Assembly (NCBI GenBank): GCA_965197555.1 | Contig: OZ240213.1 | Location: 1,302,001 to 1,366,000 of the forward strand | Reading direction: 5' to 3' | DNA: 64,000 nt | DNA from: G965197555 sp965197555 | Lineage (GTDB): Bacteria; Chloroflexota; Dehalococcoidia; Lucifugimonadales; UBA3495 | Shown: positions 52,728 through 62,800 of the stretch, one piece after another | Layout: every line of letters starts with the position of its first letter | Numbering within the stretch: the first letter of the stretch is position 1 | Program-made: the position numbers and the translations under genes | Notes under the pieces: generated by a model | Databases searched by the model: none | What the model was told of the DNA's origin: nothing | The model's input: the letters and a program-made list of their open reading frames with translations, nothing else

Positions 52728-54329
52728 TTACTCAAAGGGTGAGGGCATTATTCCTACGGGCACCTCGATCAAGGTGGGGGACTCATTGGTCAAAGCTTGT
52801 CGCAGTGTGGCCTCCAGCTCCTCCGGACCTGTGGCTCTGAAGCCCCTGGCTCCATATGCCTCGGCTAGCCTGACGAAGTCTGGGTTGTGCAACTCGGCGC
52901 CAATAGTGCGGCCGTCGAAGCGGTTTATCTGATCGCGCAAAACATTGCCAAAAGCGTTGTCGTTGAACACGATGACCACAGCGTTGATTCCATGCTGCAC
53001 GGCGGTGGCCAACTCTTGGGAGTTGAACAGGAAGCCCCCGTCGCCAGACACAGCTACCACTGCTTTTTCCGGCTGGGCTACTTTGGCCCCCAAGGCTGTT
53101 GGGAAAGCGTAGCCTAGGTTGCCGAAGTAAGAGGAAGTCAGGAAGCTTTGAGGTTCGTATACCGGATAGTGGGCCCGGCTGTAGTAACCGAGTTGGGTCA
53201 TACCAGAGACCAGGATGCCATCGTCAGGCATGGCTGAGCGGATTGCGGCAAGCATGGACTCCTGAGGCTCTACCTTCAACATAGCCCCAGACCGGCCGGC
53301 TTTCAGGGCTTCGACTTCCGTTTGGCGGTTTGGGCGGGCCGATATTCGAGCAGAAAGCGCAGTATAGAGGAGTTCAAGAGTGCGCCGGGCGTCTCCCAGG
53401 ACACCGAAAGTATTGTCGTAGTTGCGGCCCAGCTCCGCGGGATCAATGTCGATTTGGACTACCCGCTGGCCGTCCAGTAGATTTGGTGTGGCCATCCTGG
53501 TTCCCACGGCCAAGATGACGTCGGGGCGGGGGTTCGATTTGGCGATGGGGTCGTTGCGCAGCCAAAGCGACCCCAGGGAAAGATAATGCCGGTCTGAGAT
53601 GGCCCCCTTTCCCTCCGGCGTAGATATGACCGGGGCCTGAAGGTGTTCCGCCACTTTTAGTAAAGCGCCGGAGGACTGGGACGAGATGGCTCCTCCCCCG
53701 GCCCATATCAATGGATTGGCGGCTTCAGCCAGCATCTGAGCGGCTGTCCCGATTTGGTCTTCGCTGGCCTGGTACCGTTGGCTCGCTTCCGGCTCCATTA
53801 GCTCGACGTCCGCCACATCCGCCAGAGTTTCCGGTGGAATCTCAATCTCCACCGGGCGAGGCCGACCCGTCCGCAGATGGTGGAAAGCCTGGTGTACTAC
53901 CTCGGGTATCTCCTCCGGGTCCAACACGCGACGGGCCCACTTGGTCACCGGCTTGATGGAATCCAACTGGTCATCGACTTCATGGAGGATTCCACGGTTG
54001 ACACCGATCAGGTCCCGCTCTATTTGTCCCGATAAGACCAGGATGGGCGAAGAGGCAGCATATGCGGTCCCGATTGCCGCTGACGCATTGAGCAGTCCAG
54101 GACCCGGGACCACTAAAGCAGTACCTATGCCGCTCCCGGCCCGGGAGTAGCCATCGGCCATGTAGGCGGTGGCTTGTTCGTGTCGAACAGATATGAACCT
54201 GATCCCTGGTTCCTCGTAAAGGGCGTCCATTGCGTGATATAGCTGTACACCTGGCAGCCCAAAAATGACCCGGACCCCTTCCATGTACAGGGATTTCATT
54301 AATGCTTGACCACCGGTCATCTTAACCAT
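52728..54329 (-). CDS. Thiamine diphosphate-dependent enzyme (acetolactate synthase-like)
   Basis: A 533-residue ThDP enzyme with three domains. The catalytic Glu is in VRHEQATAYMADGYSRAG, the central FAD/nucleotide-like domain follows at about 190-330, and the ThDP site is GDGGFLFNSQELATAV with the NDNAFGN end. Lengths fit benzoylformate decarboxylase, oxalyl-CoA decarboxylase or acetolactate synthase. No ilvN-type regulatory subunit is adjacent, so a catabolic 2-oxo-acid lyase is more likely than IlvB. It leads a minus-strand run with formamidase and SDR. Confidence 0.9.
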   Translation of the reverse strand: MVKMTGGQALMKSLYMEGVRVIFGLPGVQLYHAMDALYEEPGIRFISVRHEQATAYMADGYSRAGSGIGTALVVPGPGLLNASAAIGTAYAASSPILVLSGQIERDLIGVNRGILHEVDDQLDSIKPVTKWARRVLDPEEIPEVVHQAFHHLRTGRPRPVEIEIPPETLADVADVELMEPEASQRYQASEDQIGTAAQMLAEAANPLIWAGGGAISSQSSGALLKVAEHLQAPVISTPEGKGAISDRHYLSLGSLWLRNDPIAKSNPRPDVILAVGTRMATPNLLDGQRVVQIDIDPAELGRNYDNTFGVLGDARRTLELLYTALSARISARPNRQTEVEALKAGRSGAMLKVEPQESMLAAIRSAMPDDGILVSGMTQLGYYSRAHYPVYEPQSFLTSSYFGNLGYAFPTALGAKVAQPEKAVVAVSGDGGFLFNSQELATAVQHGINAVVIVFNDNAFGNVLRDQINRFDGRTIGAELHNPDFVRLAEAYGARGFRATGPEELEATLRQALTNESPTLIEVPVGIMPSPFE

Positions 54330-54527
54330 AAACGTCGTCTTCCCTTTGGGTCTTTACTTAACGGGGACCTTCACTTTCAGGAGGTGGGACTACGCCATTC
54401 TAGCACCCCGGGCAACTCCACCGGACAGGCACCCACGCCTCCTGCGGGACTGTTGACAGGTCGGAGACTAGTGATTCATTATCTGATCTACTATGAGGCA
54501 TTAATTGAGGGTTCAGAGGAGGAGGAC

Positions 54528-54800
54528 ATGAACCAACTCACGGTTAGAGGGTTTGATGACGAATTGGCCAGGAGAATCCGGCTCCTCGCCCAACGCGATG
54601 GGACTTCTATGAATCAGGCGGCGCTTAAGTTGCTCCGCAAGGGCGCTGGACTTTCTGAGGGATCCGGCGGTGGGGACACCGTAGGGTCTTCCTTGGACCA
54701 TCTCATCGGTAGTTGGAGTCTGGAGGAAGCTGACGAGCTGGAAGCAGCAATCGAAGAGCAAACTTGTTATGAGTTAGGTAATTTGCCTTTTGGTCATTAG
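54528..54800 (+). CDS. Ribbon-helix-helix antitoxin-like protein, orphan
   Basis: A 90-residue protein with MNQLTVRGFDDELARRIRLL and a helix MNQAALKLLRKGAGL, the pattern of FitA/VapB-type RHH antitoxins. A GAGGAGGAGG ribosome site precedes the ATG. A PIN-domain toxin would be expected right after the stop, but the 160 bp that follow contain no such frame. It may be a solitary regulator or the remains of a toxin-antitoxin pair. Divergent from the ThDP gene. Confidence 0.8.
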   Translation: MNQLTVRGFDDELARRIRLLAQRDGTSMNQAALKLLRKGAGLSEGSGGGDTVGSSLDHLIGSWSLEEADELEAAIEEQTCYELGNLPFGH

Positions 54801-54959
54801 AACCCCGCTGCACTAAAGAGGCACATCCACAAGCGAACTCCTCTACTTGGGAGGCCCCCTTCTTCATCACCTCGCTATCCTGGACTTCCGGTCACCGCCA
54901 CCTACTTACACATGCGCCGTCCTAACCCCGATATCCGTCTGATTCCTATGACCTTCAAT

Positions 54960-55277
54960 CTATGCAGTCTCCCTGGGGCTTACGTGTTCAGCGATGTTCT
55001 TGCCGGACTTCATCTCCGCCACCCGTAGCTCGAAGCTCTTCTGGAGATTCAGCCAAAGCTGTGGGGTCGTACCGAGATAGCGAGACAGGCGCAGGGCCGT
55101 GTCGGCCGTTACCCCACGCTGTCCCTTCAGAATTGCCGTGATCCGGTTCGTGGGAACTCCCAAGGCATTGGCCATCGCGTTGGCCGACATCCCAAGCTCT
55201 TCCAGCTCTTCGGCCAATATCTCGCCAGGATGCACTGGGCGCATGCCGTTGGTCACGTTCATCTCAAGACTCCTCAT
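54960..55277 (-). CDS. higA: HigA-type antitoxin (XRE family)
   Basis: A 105-residue antitoxin. The helix-turn-helix is MSANAMANALGVPTNRITAI, followed by LKGQRGVTADTALRLSRYL and the HigA-type TPQLWLNLQKSFELR. The start PVHPGEILAEELEELG is typical. Its ATG overlaps the toxin's TGA (ATGA), so the genes are translationally coupled. A second ATG at 55262 is possible. HigA neutralises the toxin and represses the operon. Confidence 0.92.
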   Translation of the reverse strand: MRSLEMNVTNGMRPVHPGEILAEELEELGMSANAMANALGVPTNRITAILKGQRGVTADTALRLSRYLGTTPQLWLNLQKSFELRVAEMKSGKNIAEHVSPRETA

Positions 55278-55555
55278 CGATGATAGTCCACGATCTCCAC
55301 GTCATGGGGCCCGTCGGCTCCCCAGCGGAAGCAGATACGCCACTGGAGGTTGATACGCACGCTGTACTGGCCAGTTCGGTCACCCGATAGTGACTCCAAC
55401 TGGTTGCTGGGCAGACCAGACAAGTCTCTGAGGGACTCAGCGTTGTCTAAAACCGTCAAGCGACCTGCCGCTTGGTCAGCGAATCCCTGGAACTCCCGCA
55501 CCGGTTGACCTGTGAAGAACTGTTGAGTCCTCCGATCTCTGAAGCTTCGTATCAT
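55274..55555 (-). CDS. higB: HigB-type RelE-family toxin
   Basis: A 93-residue RelE-fold mRNA interferase. It starts MIRSFRDRRTQQFF and carries LESLSGDRTGQYSVRINLQW, followed by RICFRW and DVEIVDYH, as in HigB 'killer' proteins. It cleaves mRNA on the ribosome. The toxin precedes the antitoxin, which is the order characteristic of higBA. A TATTACGTAATA palindrome is directly upstream. Confidence 0.92.
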   Translation of the reverse strand: MIRSFRDRRTQQFFTGQPVREFQGFADQAAGRLTVLDNAESLRDLSGLPSNQLESLSGDRTGQYSVRINLQWRICFRWGADGPHDVEIVDYHR

Positions 55556-55562
55556 TATAATG

Positions 55563-55574
55563 TATTACGTAATA
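55563..55574. promoter_or_regulatory. Candidate HigA operator
   Basis: TATTACGTAATA is a perfect 12-bp palindrome seven bases upstream of the higB start, in an AT-rich tract. HigA-type repressors bind such sites. A TATAAT on the minus strand overlaps the ATG, so the actual -10 may lie elsewhere. Confidence 0.5.
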
Positions 55575-55891
55575 AGTACAACATAGTATGCTCTAATTAG
55601 GACTGGATCTCATGACAACCAGGAAAACACTGACGATCCGCCGGGATCACTGTCGATTGCTCACGACAACCTACGCTGATCGATCTCTCTTTGTGGTGGT
55701 CGTGTCGGCAGCTTCGTTGAATGGTTGAGAAGGCGACTCTGGCGAGCCTAGAGCGCAAGCACCAACTCGAATATGTTACTGCGTATAGTCGCCCACGACG
55801 TACTACTCCGCGCCGGGCGAATTTCCTCCATGGCTAAACTCGAGATGCCCAGCTATCATCGGGACTTCAGAAAAAATAGGGGGAGATGACA

Positions 55892-56368
55892 ATGAAAGTA
55901 GAATGGATGAATCACACCGGATTCGTGGTTAGCGACATGGAACGGGCGCTGGCATTCTATCGAGACCTTCTAGGGCTAGAAGAGGAACGCAATCAAATAC
56001 TGGAAGGTGAGTTCATATCTGAGCTCGTAGGCTATCCCGACGCTCGATTACATATAATCTATTTGGGCATGAATGATCTGAAACACTCGGTCGAGCTGAT
56101 CCAATACCTCAACCCTCCCTCCGCAAGCGTGGCCATCACGGATCGCAAAGACATAGGAGCCACCCATTTGGGAATCATCGTTGACGACCTGGACTCCTTC
56201 TATGAGGAGCTCTCCAACAAGGGGGTGCGGTTCGTCAACCCGCCAGCGGTCCGAACGAACGCTATTTATCCCCTGGCACGGAAGGGGTGCTATTTACAGG
56301 ACCCCGACGGAAATTGGTTGGAGCTCCTAGAAAGACCGCCAATGCCAGCGGACGCCACACGGGCTTAG
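55892..56368 (+). CDS. VOC (glyoxalase/bleomycin-resistance fold) protein
   Basis: A 158-residue two-repeat VOC protein. N-terminal MNHTGFVVSDMERALAFYRD and DLLGLEEERN are typical, with a His and a Glu (HSVELIQYLNP) and a second pair in THLGIIVDDLDSF and DGNWLELLER. The metal ligands of glyoxalase-like enzymes are thus present. The ATG at 55892 is used since AGGGGGAG abuts an earlier ATG at 55886 with no spacing but is six bases from this one. It is the first of three VOC genes in tandem. Confidence 0.88.
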   Translation: MKVEWMNHTGFVVSDMERALAFYRDLLGLEEERNQILEGEFISELVGYPDARLHIIYLGMNDLKHSVELIQYLNPPSASVAITDRKDIGATHLGIIVDDLDSFYEELSNKGVRFVNPPAVRTNAIYPLARKGCYLQDPDGNWLELLERPPMPADATRA

Positions 56369-56459
56369 TTCGTATATCTCTCTCCCATCTGGCGGGCGTC
56401 CAGCGCCGTGGTAACATACCGCCAATGATTATCGGGAGTGACTACAACGGAGGTGTACC

Positions 56460-56891
56460 ATGACGATCCCTGGAAAGCCCCCAGTGCCTACGGAATTAGT
56501 GCACCACATCGGGATAGCAGTGAGTGACTTAGAGGCCAGTGTCGACTTTTATCGTAATCTGTTCGGACTGGAGGCGGGCCCAATCATCGTCCGGGAAGAT
56601 ATCGGGGTCCGTGGTTGCTTCGTACCCTTGGGCGACACCAACCTGGAGTTGTTGGAAGGGACTGGTCCGGACAGCGCGATCTCCATTCACGTCAGTAGAC
56701 GCGGGGAAGGGCTGCACCACGTCTGTTTTGAGGTGGATGGGATCGCCGACAAGTTGAAGAGTCTAGAGGAGCTTGGCATAGATCTTCTTGACAAGGTGCC
56801 GAGGAAGGGACTAATGGGCGGCGACATCGGGTTCCTGCATCCATCGGCCGCGAGGGGCGTCTTAATAGAACTGGCCCAGCACGACGGCTAG
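56460..56891 (+). CDS. Methylmalonyl-CoA epimerase-like VOC protein
   Basis: A 143-residue VOC protein. VHHIGIAVSDLEASVDFYRN, NLELLEGTGPDS and GEGLHHVCFEVDGI with LIELAQ supply the two His and two Glu metal ligands of methylmalonyl-CoA epimerase. That enzyme interconverts (S)- and (R)-methylmalonyl-CoA in propionate and branched-chain catabolism. No mutase gene is in this window, so the substrate is an assignment by family only. Starts 91 bp after the preceding VOC gene. Confidence 0.85.
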   Translation: MTIPGKPPVPTELVHHIGIAVSDLEASVDFYRNLFGLEAGPIIVREDIGVRGCFVPLGDTNLELLEGTGPDSAISIHVSRRGEGLHHVCFEVDGIADKLKSLEELGIDLLDKVPRKGLMGGDIGFLHPSAARGVLIELAQHDG

Positions 56892-57024
56892 AATGGTGAT
56901 CGTGCGCCCTCGCAAGGGTTGACGGGGCCACAATTCGGCGTCCGTGGCGGTGAGTCTCCGAGCTTCCGGATTGGGCCGATGCCGGTATAATGTCGTCATT
57001 CAATGGGCTGGAAGGAGGAATACC

Positions 57025-57420
57025 ATGGCGCTCAAGCTAAACCACCTCATCGTCCCGGCGCAGGACAAAGTCGCCTCGGCCCAACTCTTCGCCGAGATCT
57101 TCGGCCTAGAGGTACAGCCAGCCGAAGGGCGCTTCGCCCAGGTGCCCGTAGACGAGCACTTGACCATCGACTTCGCCGACGACGACCACACCCGGGATAT
57201 CCTCCATTTTGTGCCTGAAAAGCTGGAAAACCACCACTATGCCTTCTATGTTACCGATGAAGAATTCGACGCGATCTTCGGGCGGGTAAAGGCCAAGGGT
57301 CTGGTCTATGGCAGCGGGCCCACAACTGATACGGATGGCCGGGTCGGGGACCGTCGCGGCGGTAGGGCCTTGTACTTCAGGGAGCTCAACGGCCATCTGT
57401 TGGAAGTGATGACCGCTTAG
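57025..57420 (+). CDS. VOC family protein
   Basis: A 131-residue VOC domain. KLNHLIVPAQDKVASAQLFA and EIFGLEV form the first repeat, HHYAFYVTDEEFDAIFGR the second, and LYFRELNGHLLEVMT ends it with the metal Glu. It lacks close similarity to the epimerase. GGAAGGAGG about six bases upstream fixes the ATG at 57025. Third gene of the VOC trio, 205 bp before the copper amine oxidase. Confidence 0.88.
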   Translation: MALKLNHLIVPAQDKVASAQLFAEIFGLEVQPAEGRFAQVPVDEHLTIDFADDDHTRDILHFVPEKLENHHYAFYVTDEEFDAIFGRVKAKGLVYGSGPTTDTDGRVGDRRGGRALYFRELNGHLLEVMTA

Positions 57421-57624
57421 TCGAGGTCGGGACCTTAGCCACAATGCTGGGACCGCAGTCGGGAGGTATCGGTAGCTGCCGCTTGCGCAAATGCTCCCGA
57501 CGCGCGTTGCGGCGCTTCCATGGGTTACATAAGGCTGGCGAGCCAACTCCACATATGCTGGACCCGTAATTTGCCGTTATTGGTTATTGGCAACTAGACG
57601 AGGTCGGGAACAAGGAGGACTAGC

Positions 57625-59571
57625 ATGGCTGATCTGCAACAGTCTACGCAGGCTCAATCCGCTCTCACTCCCATCCGGCATCCGCTTGACCCCCTGACCG
57701 CATCTGAGATTGAAAACGCGTTGGCAATATTGCGCAGCCAGCGAAGTCTCGGGCGGAAGGTCCGCTTTGAGTCCATCGTCTTAAACGAGCCCTCCAAGGA
57801 CCTCGTCCTAGGTGTCAATGGCAGAGACGCCACCGGTCGAGAGGCGTTCATAGTCCTGTTTGAAAACGAGACCGGAGCTACTTACGAGGCTGTCGTTTCT
57901 TTGGATGAAGGGGAGGTAAAGTCCTACAAACATATACCGGGGGTGCAGCCTCGCATCACGTTGGACGAATTTTACGAGTGCGAGCTTGCTGTAAAGGAAA
58001 GCCCCGAGTTTCGGGCTGCTCTCGAGAAACGAGGGATCAAGGACACCGATCTAGTAATGGTTGATCCATGGTCGGCCGGCAACTTCGGCGTCGAAGAGGA
58101 ACAAGGGGTTCGTCTGTCCTTTGCCCGCTGTTGGCTTCGCTCTAGCCCGACCGACAACGGGTATGCCCGCCCCATCGAAGGTGTAATCCCGGTGGTCGAC
58201 CTCAACAAGATGGAGGTTATTAGAGTAGAAGACCATGGTGTGGTCCCTTTACCCCCCAATCCAGGCAACTATTCCACTGAGTTTGTGAGTGAGTTTCGGG
58301 GCGACGTCAAGCCGTTGGACATAGTCCAGCCCGAAGGGCCTAGTTTTAAGGTCGAAGGGTATGAGGTATCGTGGCAGAAGTGGAACTTTAGGGTTGGATT
58401 CACCCCCCGCGAAGGCCTCGTCCTCCATACCATCAGCTACGAAGATCAGGGGCGACAGCGTCCCATAATTTATCGGGCATCGCTGGGTGACATGGTAGTC
58501 CCTTACGGCGATCCTCGTCCTCAAAATTTCCGTCGAAACGCCTTCGACGCCGGGGAATACGGCGTGGGTAACTTGGCCAACTCTTTGGCCCTGGGGTGCG
58601 ACTGCCTCGGCGAAATCTATTATTTTGATGCTGTCTTGAATGACGGCAGCGGTGAAGTCGTAACTATACCGAACGCTATTTGTTTGCACGAGGAAGACTT
58701 TGGCATATTGTGGAAACACGTAGACTGGCGCACCGGACAGACTGAGGTCCGGCGTTCCCGGCGTTTGGTTATTTCTTTTATTGCCACGGTAGGAAACTAT
58801 GAATACGGCTTCTTCTGGTACCTATACCAGGACGGCACCATCGAATTTCAAGTCAAGCTGACCGGCATAGTAAACAATACAGCCGTAGCCCCGGGGGAGG
58901 TGCCGAAATATGGCACTTTAATAGCACCAGGTCTGGCGGCTCATATCCACCAGCATTTCTTCAGTATTCGGCTGGACATGAGCGTGGATGGCCCCAAGAA
59001 CTCGGTCTACGAAGTCAATACTAGGGCGGAACCCATGGGTCATGACAACCCACAGGGCAACGCTTTTTTCGCAGAGAAGACACTCCTGGCGACGGAGTCC
59101 CAAGCCCAGCGGACGGTCGATCCCATGGCCGGACGATACTGGCTAATTTCCAATCCGTCAGCCAAGAACTATCTCGGTCAGCCAGTTAGTTACAAATTAA
59201 TGCCGGGCGAAAATATCTTGCCTTTCGCGTATCCGGAATCCAGTGTCTCCAAGCGGGCCGGTTTTATGAGAAAACATCTGTGGGTGACCCCTTACAGACC
59301 GGATGAACTGGGTGCTGCCGGACCTTACCCGAATCAGCACCCTGGGGGTGCGGGACTACCGGAGTGGACTAAGGAGAACAGGAAAGTAGAGAACACGGAT
59401 ATCGTCGTGTGGTATACATTCGGCCACCATCACGTTCCTAGAACTGAGGACTGGCCGGTGATGCCGGTCATGTACACTGGATTCAGCTTGAAACCGGTGG
59501 GTTTTTTCGATCAGAACCCGGCCTTGGACGTACCTCCGTCGGTTCACGCCAACGGGCATTGCCACACGTAA
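57625..59571 (+). CDS. Copper-containing primary-amine oxidase
   Basis: A 648-residue copper amine oxidase. The TPQ-forming Tyr is Tyr392 in ATVGNYEYGFFWYLYQDG. The catalytic Asp is in YYFDAVLND. Copper His residues are in HIHQHFFSIRLDMSVDG and WYTFGHHHVPRTEDWP. N2/N3-like domains precede the catalytic beta-sandwich, as expected for ~640 residues. It oxidises primary amines to aldehydes with release of ammonia and H2O2. No signal peptide is present, as in Arthrobacter-type cytoplasmic forms. AAGGAGG precedes the ATG. Its H2O2 would make the nearby MsrB useful, though this is inference. Confidence 0.95.
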   Translation: MADLQQSTQAQSALTPIRHPLDPLTASEIENALAILRSQRSLGRKVRFESIVLNEPSKDLVLGVNGRDATGREAFIVLFENETGATYEAVVSLDEGEVKSYKHIPGVQPRITLDEFYECELAVKESPEFRAALEKRGIKDTDLVMVDPWSAGNFGVEEEQGVRLSFARCWLRSSPTDNGYARPIEGVIPVVDLNKMEVIRVEDHGVVPLPPNPGNYSTEFVSEFRGDVKPLDIVQPEGPSFKVEGYEVSWQKWNFRVGFTPREGLVLHTISYEDQGRQRPIIYRASLGDMVVPYGDPRPQNFRRNAFDAGEYGVGNLANSLALGCDCLGEIYYFDAVLNDGSGEVVTIPNAICLHEEDFGILWKHVDWRTGQTEVRRSRRLVISFIATVGNYEYGFFWYLYQDGTIEFQVKLTGIVNNTAVAPGEVPKYGTLIAPGLAAHIHQHFFSIRLDMSVDGPKNSVYEVNTRAEPMGHDNPQGNAFFAEKTLLATESQAQRTVDPMAGRYWLISNPSAKNYLGQPVSYKLMPGENILPFAYPESSVSKRAGFMRKHLWVTPYRPDELGAAGPYPNQHPGGAGLPEWTKENRKVENTDIVVWYTFGHHHVPRTEDWPVMPVMYTGFSLKPVGFFDQNPALDVPPSVHANGHCHT

Positions 59572-59809
59572 GTGCGCTGGATTCCTGGGAGATTATGACT
59601 TAAGAGGCAATTGGAGGGGAGGGCTGATTGAGGAAGGCTCTCTCCCAGACCTTGTTTACGTAGCAACTGCATCTGCGGTCAGCCCAAACTGCGCCCAATA
59701 ACCGGCGCTGCAATTGGCCTATCCTCTACGTTGACCTCAGGCGCTAAACAAGGTTGCCGGTCCCAATAACGTCTCAAGGATGATTCAATCACGGACGAGG
59801 AGGCCACAG

Positions 59810-62800
59810 GTGACCCAGAACCAGCCTCTCCAAGCTCAGACATCACCAATTTCCTCACCCGGACTCTTGGCCGGGATGCGATGGCGTTGTATTGGCCCGC
59901 CCAGGGGGGGCCGGGTGGTCGCGGTTGCTGGAGACCCGGAAGACCCAATGGTGTTTTATTTTGGCGCGTGTGCTGGAGGAGTATGGAAGACCACTGACGG
60001 TGGCACCTATTGGGAAAACGTCAGCGACGGATTCTTCCAAACCTCCGCTGTCGGTGCCCTCGCTGTTGCGGAGGCTGATCACAACGTAATTTATGCTGGG
60101 ATGGGTGAGTCTTGCATCCGCGGAGACGTCTCTTACGGAGATGGTGTTTACAGGGCCACTGACGGGGGTAGGACTTGGGTTCACCTGGGTCTAGAAGACA
60201 CGAGGCACATTGCCCGGGTGCGGGTCCACCCCAAAGACCCTGATGTAGTATATGTCGCTGCGCTGGGGCACGCATTTGGCCCCAACGGCCAGCGCGGCGT
60301 GTTTCGCTCCAAAGATGGAGGCAAGTCTTGGGAGCATGTGCTGTTTCAGAGTGATAAAGCCGGCGCCATTGATCTGTCTTTGGACCCCAACAACCCTCGC
60401 ATCCTCTATGCTGCTATTTGGGAAGCCCAGCGGACCCCCTGGAGCCTGGTTAGCGGCGGTCCTGACAGCGGCATATTCAAATCTACCGACGGCGGAGACA
60501 CCTGGCAGGAACTTACCGGTACCCCCGGATTACCTTCGGGCCCAAAAGGGCGCATCGGCATCGCTGCGTCTGCAGCCAGGCCCGGCCGGGTGTGGGCCAC
60601 TGTCGAGGCTGAGGAAAGCGGCCTCTTCCGGTCAGATGACGGAGGCGCCAACTGGGAAAAGGTAAGCGATAACCAGGATATCCAGGGACGGCCTTGGTAC
60701 TATCAGCACGTCTTCGCCCACCCACAGGACCCTGAGACCGTCTGGGTTCTCAACTACCAAGCTTGGCGGTCCACAGATGGGGGCAAAACATTTGATCAAG
60801 TGACAACACCACATGGCGATAATCACGACCTGTGGATCGACCCACGGGATTCCCGGCGCATGATCGAAGGGAACGACGGCGGCGCCTGCATAAGTTTTAA
60901 TCGGGGGGAAACCTGGTCCACGATCTACAACCAACTCACCGCCCAGTTCTACCACGTTGCCACCGATGACCAATATCCTTATCGAGTGTACGGCACACAG
61001 CAAGATAATTCCGCCATCTCAGTCCCTTCGAGTAGCCACAAAGGAGCAATCCCTTGGGGAGATTGCTATGTGGTGGGCAACTCGGAAAGCGGCCACATCG
61101 CTGTCCATCCTGAAAACCCCAACATAGTTGTATCCGGCGCCGTTGGAAGCTCGGCGGGGGGTGGTGGCAACCTGTTGCGCTACGACCACAGCACCGGTCA
61201 AGTGCGGATCATCACCGTTTGGCCTGAGCTAGGGACCGGTAAAGGCGCCATTGATATGAAGTACCGTTTTCAATGGACCTACCCGATTCAGTTTTCTCCC
61301 CATGACGCTAACGTACTCTATGTGGCTGGCAACCTTGTGTTTCGTTCCCATGACCAAGGTAGTACATGGGAAGCGATCAGCCCCGACCTGACGCGTAACG
61401 ACCCTGCCAAAATGGAAGTATCCGGAGGACCCATAACCAAAGACACCTCGGGTGCCGAGACCTACGGGACGATTTTCGCCTTTGTGGAATCTCCACACGA
61501 AAAGGGAGTGTTTTGGGCAGGAAGTGATGACGGTCTTGTCCACCTATCTATGGATGGCGGCCTGACGTGGAGCGATGTTACGCCGCCGGACCTACCTGCC
61601 TGGACCTTGATCAATATGATTGAAGTCTCACCCCACAACTCCACTACCGCATATCTGGCCGCCACCAGGTACAAGCTGGACGAGCCCAGGCCAATGCTTT
61701 ACAAGACCCTGGACTATGGCAAGACTTGGACCGATATTTCGCAAGGTATACCGGACAGCGACTACACACGAGTAATCCGGGAAGACCCAGCTCGTCCGGG
61801 TCTCTTGTACGCAGGGACGGAAACAGGGATTCTCGTTTCCTTCGACGACGGAGGTTCCTGGATTTCCTTGCAACGGAATCTTCCCATCGTGCCCGTCTAC
61901 GACCTTGCGGTCAAAGGAACCGACCTCGTGGCTGCAACCCACGGTCGCTCTTTCTGGGTCTTAGATGACCTGACACCACTCCATCAGATCACTAAAGAGA
62001 TGACCGAGGCGCCGGTTCACTTGATGCAACCGGGCGTCACCGTAAGGCTCCGTTCGCCGTCGCCCGGGCGTAAGCTGGCCTCTGGCAAACAATATCGCCT
62101 CTCTCTTGGTGCAGACGTAACCTACACCGAGGCCGTTGGCCCTGCTGGTGACAGAGTTCGCCGTTTCCTAGACGCGGGGGAAAACCCCCCAGCAGGCGTG
62201 ATCATTGACTACCATTTAAAGGAAAAACCCTCAAGTGAAGTGACCCTTACATTCGCCGACCACGAAGGGGGATTGATCCGGTCATTTAGCAGCAGGACGA
62301 CTAATGACAAACCCGACCAAGGTGGGGTAGAACCCCGGCTTCTAGCGGAGGCGGGAATCAACCGCTTCGTATGGGATATGCATTACCCAGACGCTCGGAA
62401 TGCGCCGGGTGACAAGACAACGGAGGAGATCATAACCGGACCGCTGGCTCCACCGGGAACCTACCATATGACCCTATCCGCCGAGGGAGAGGTGCGGACC
62501 AAGTCATTCCAAATCATCAAAGACCCTCGGATTGAGGCCAGTCAGGCGGACTTCAATGTCCAGTTTGAAACACACATGGCGATCCGAGACAAGCTTTCCG
62601 AGACCCATGACGCGATTAACCAGATACGCAACATCCGGAGCCAGGTGGAGGAGTGGGAACAGCGGGCGGCGTCCCGAGGATTGTCTGATGCCGTGGCCAG
62701 CGCGGCCGGTTCTATGAAGCAGAAGCTGGAGTCCATCGAAGACGAGTTGGTGCAGGTAAAGTATAAGGGCGCGCGGGACCGGCTTAATCTGCCGGTGAAA

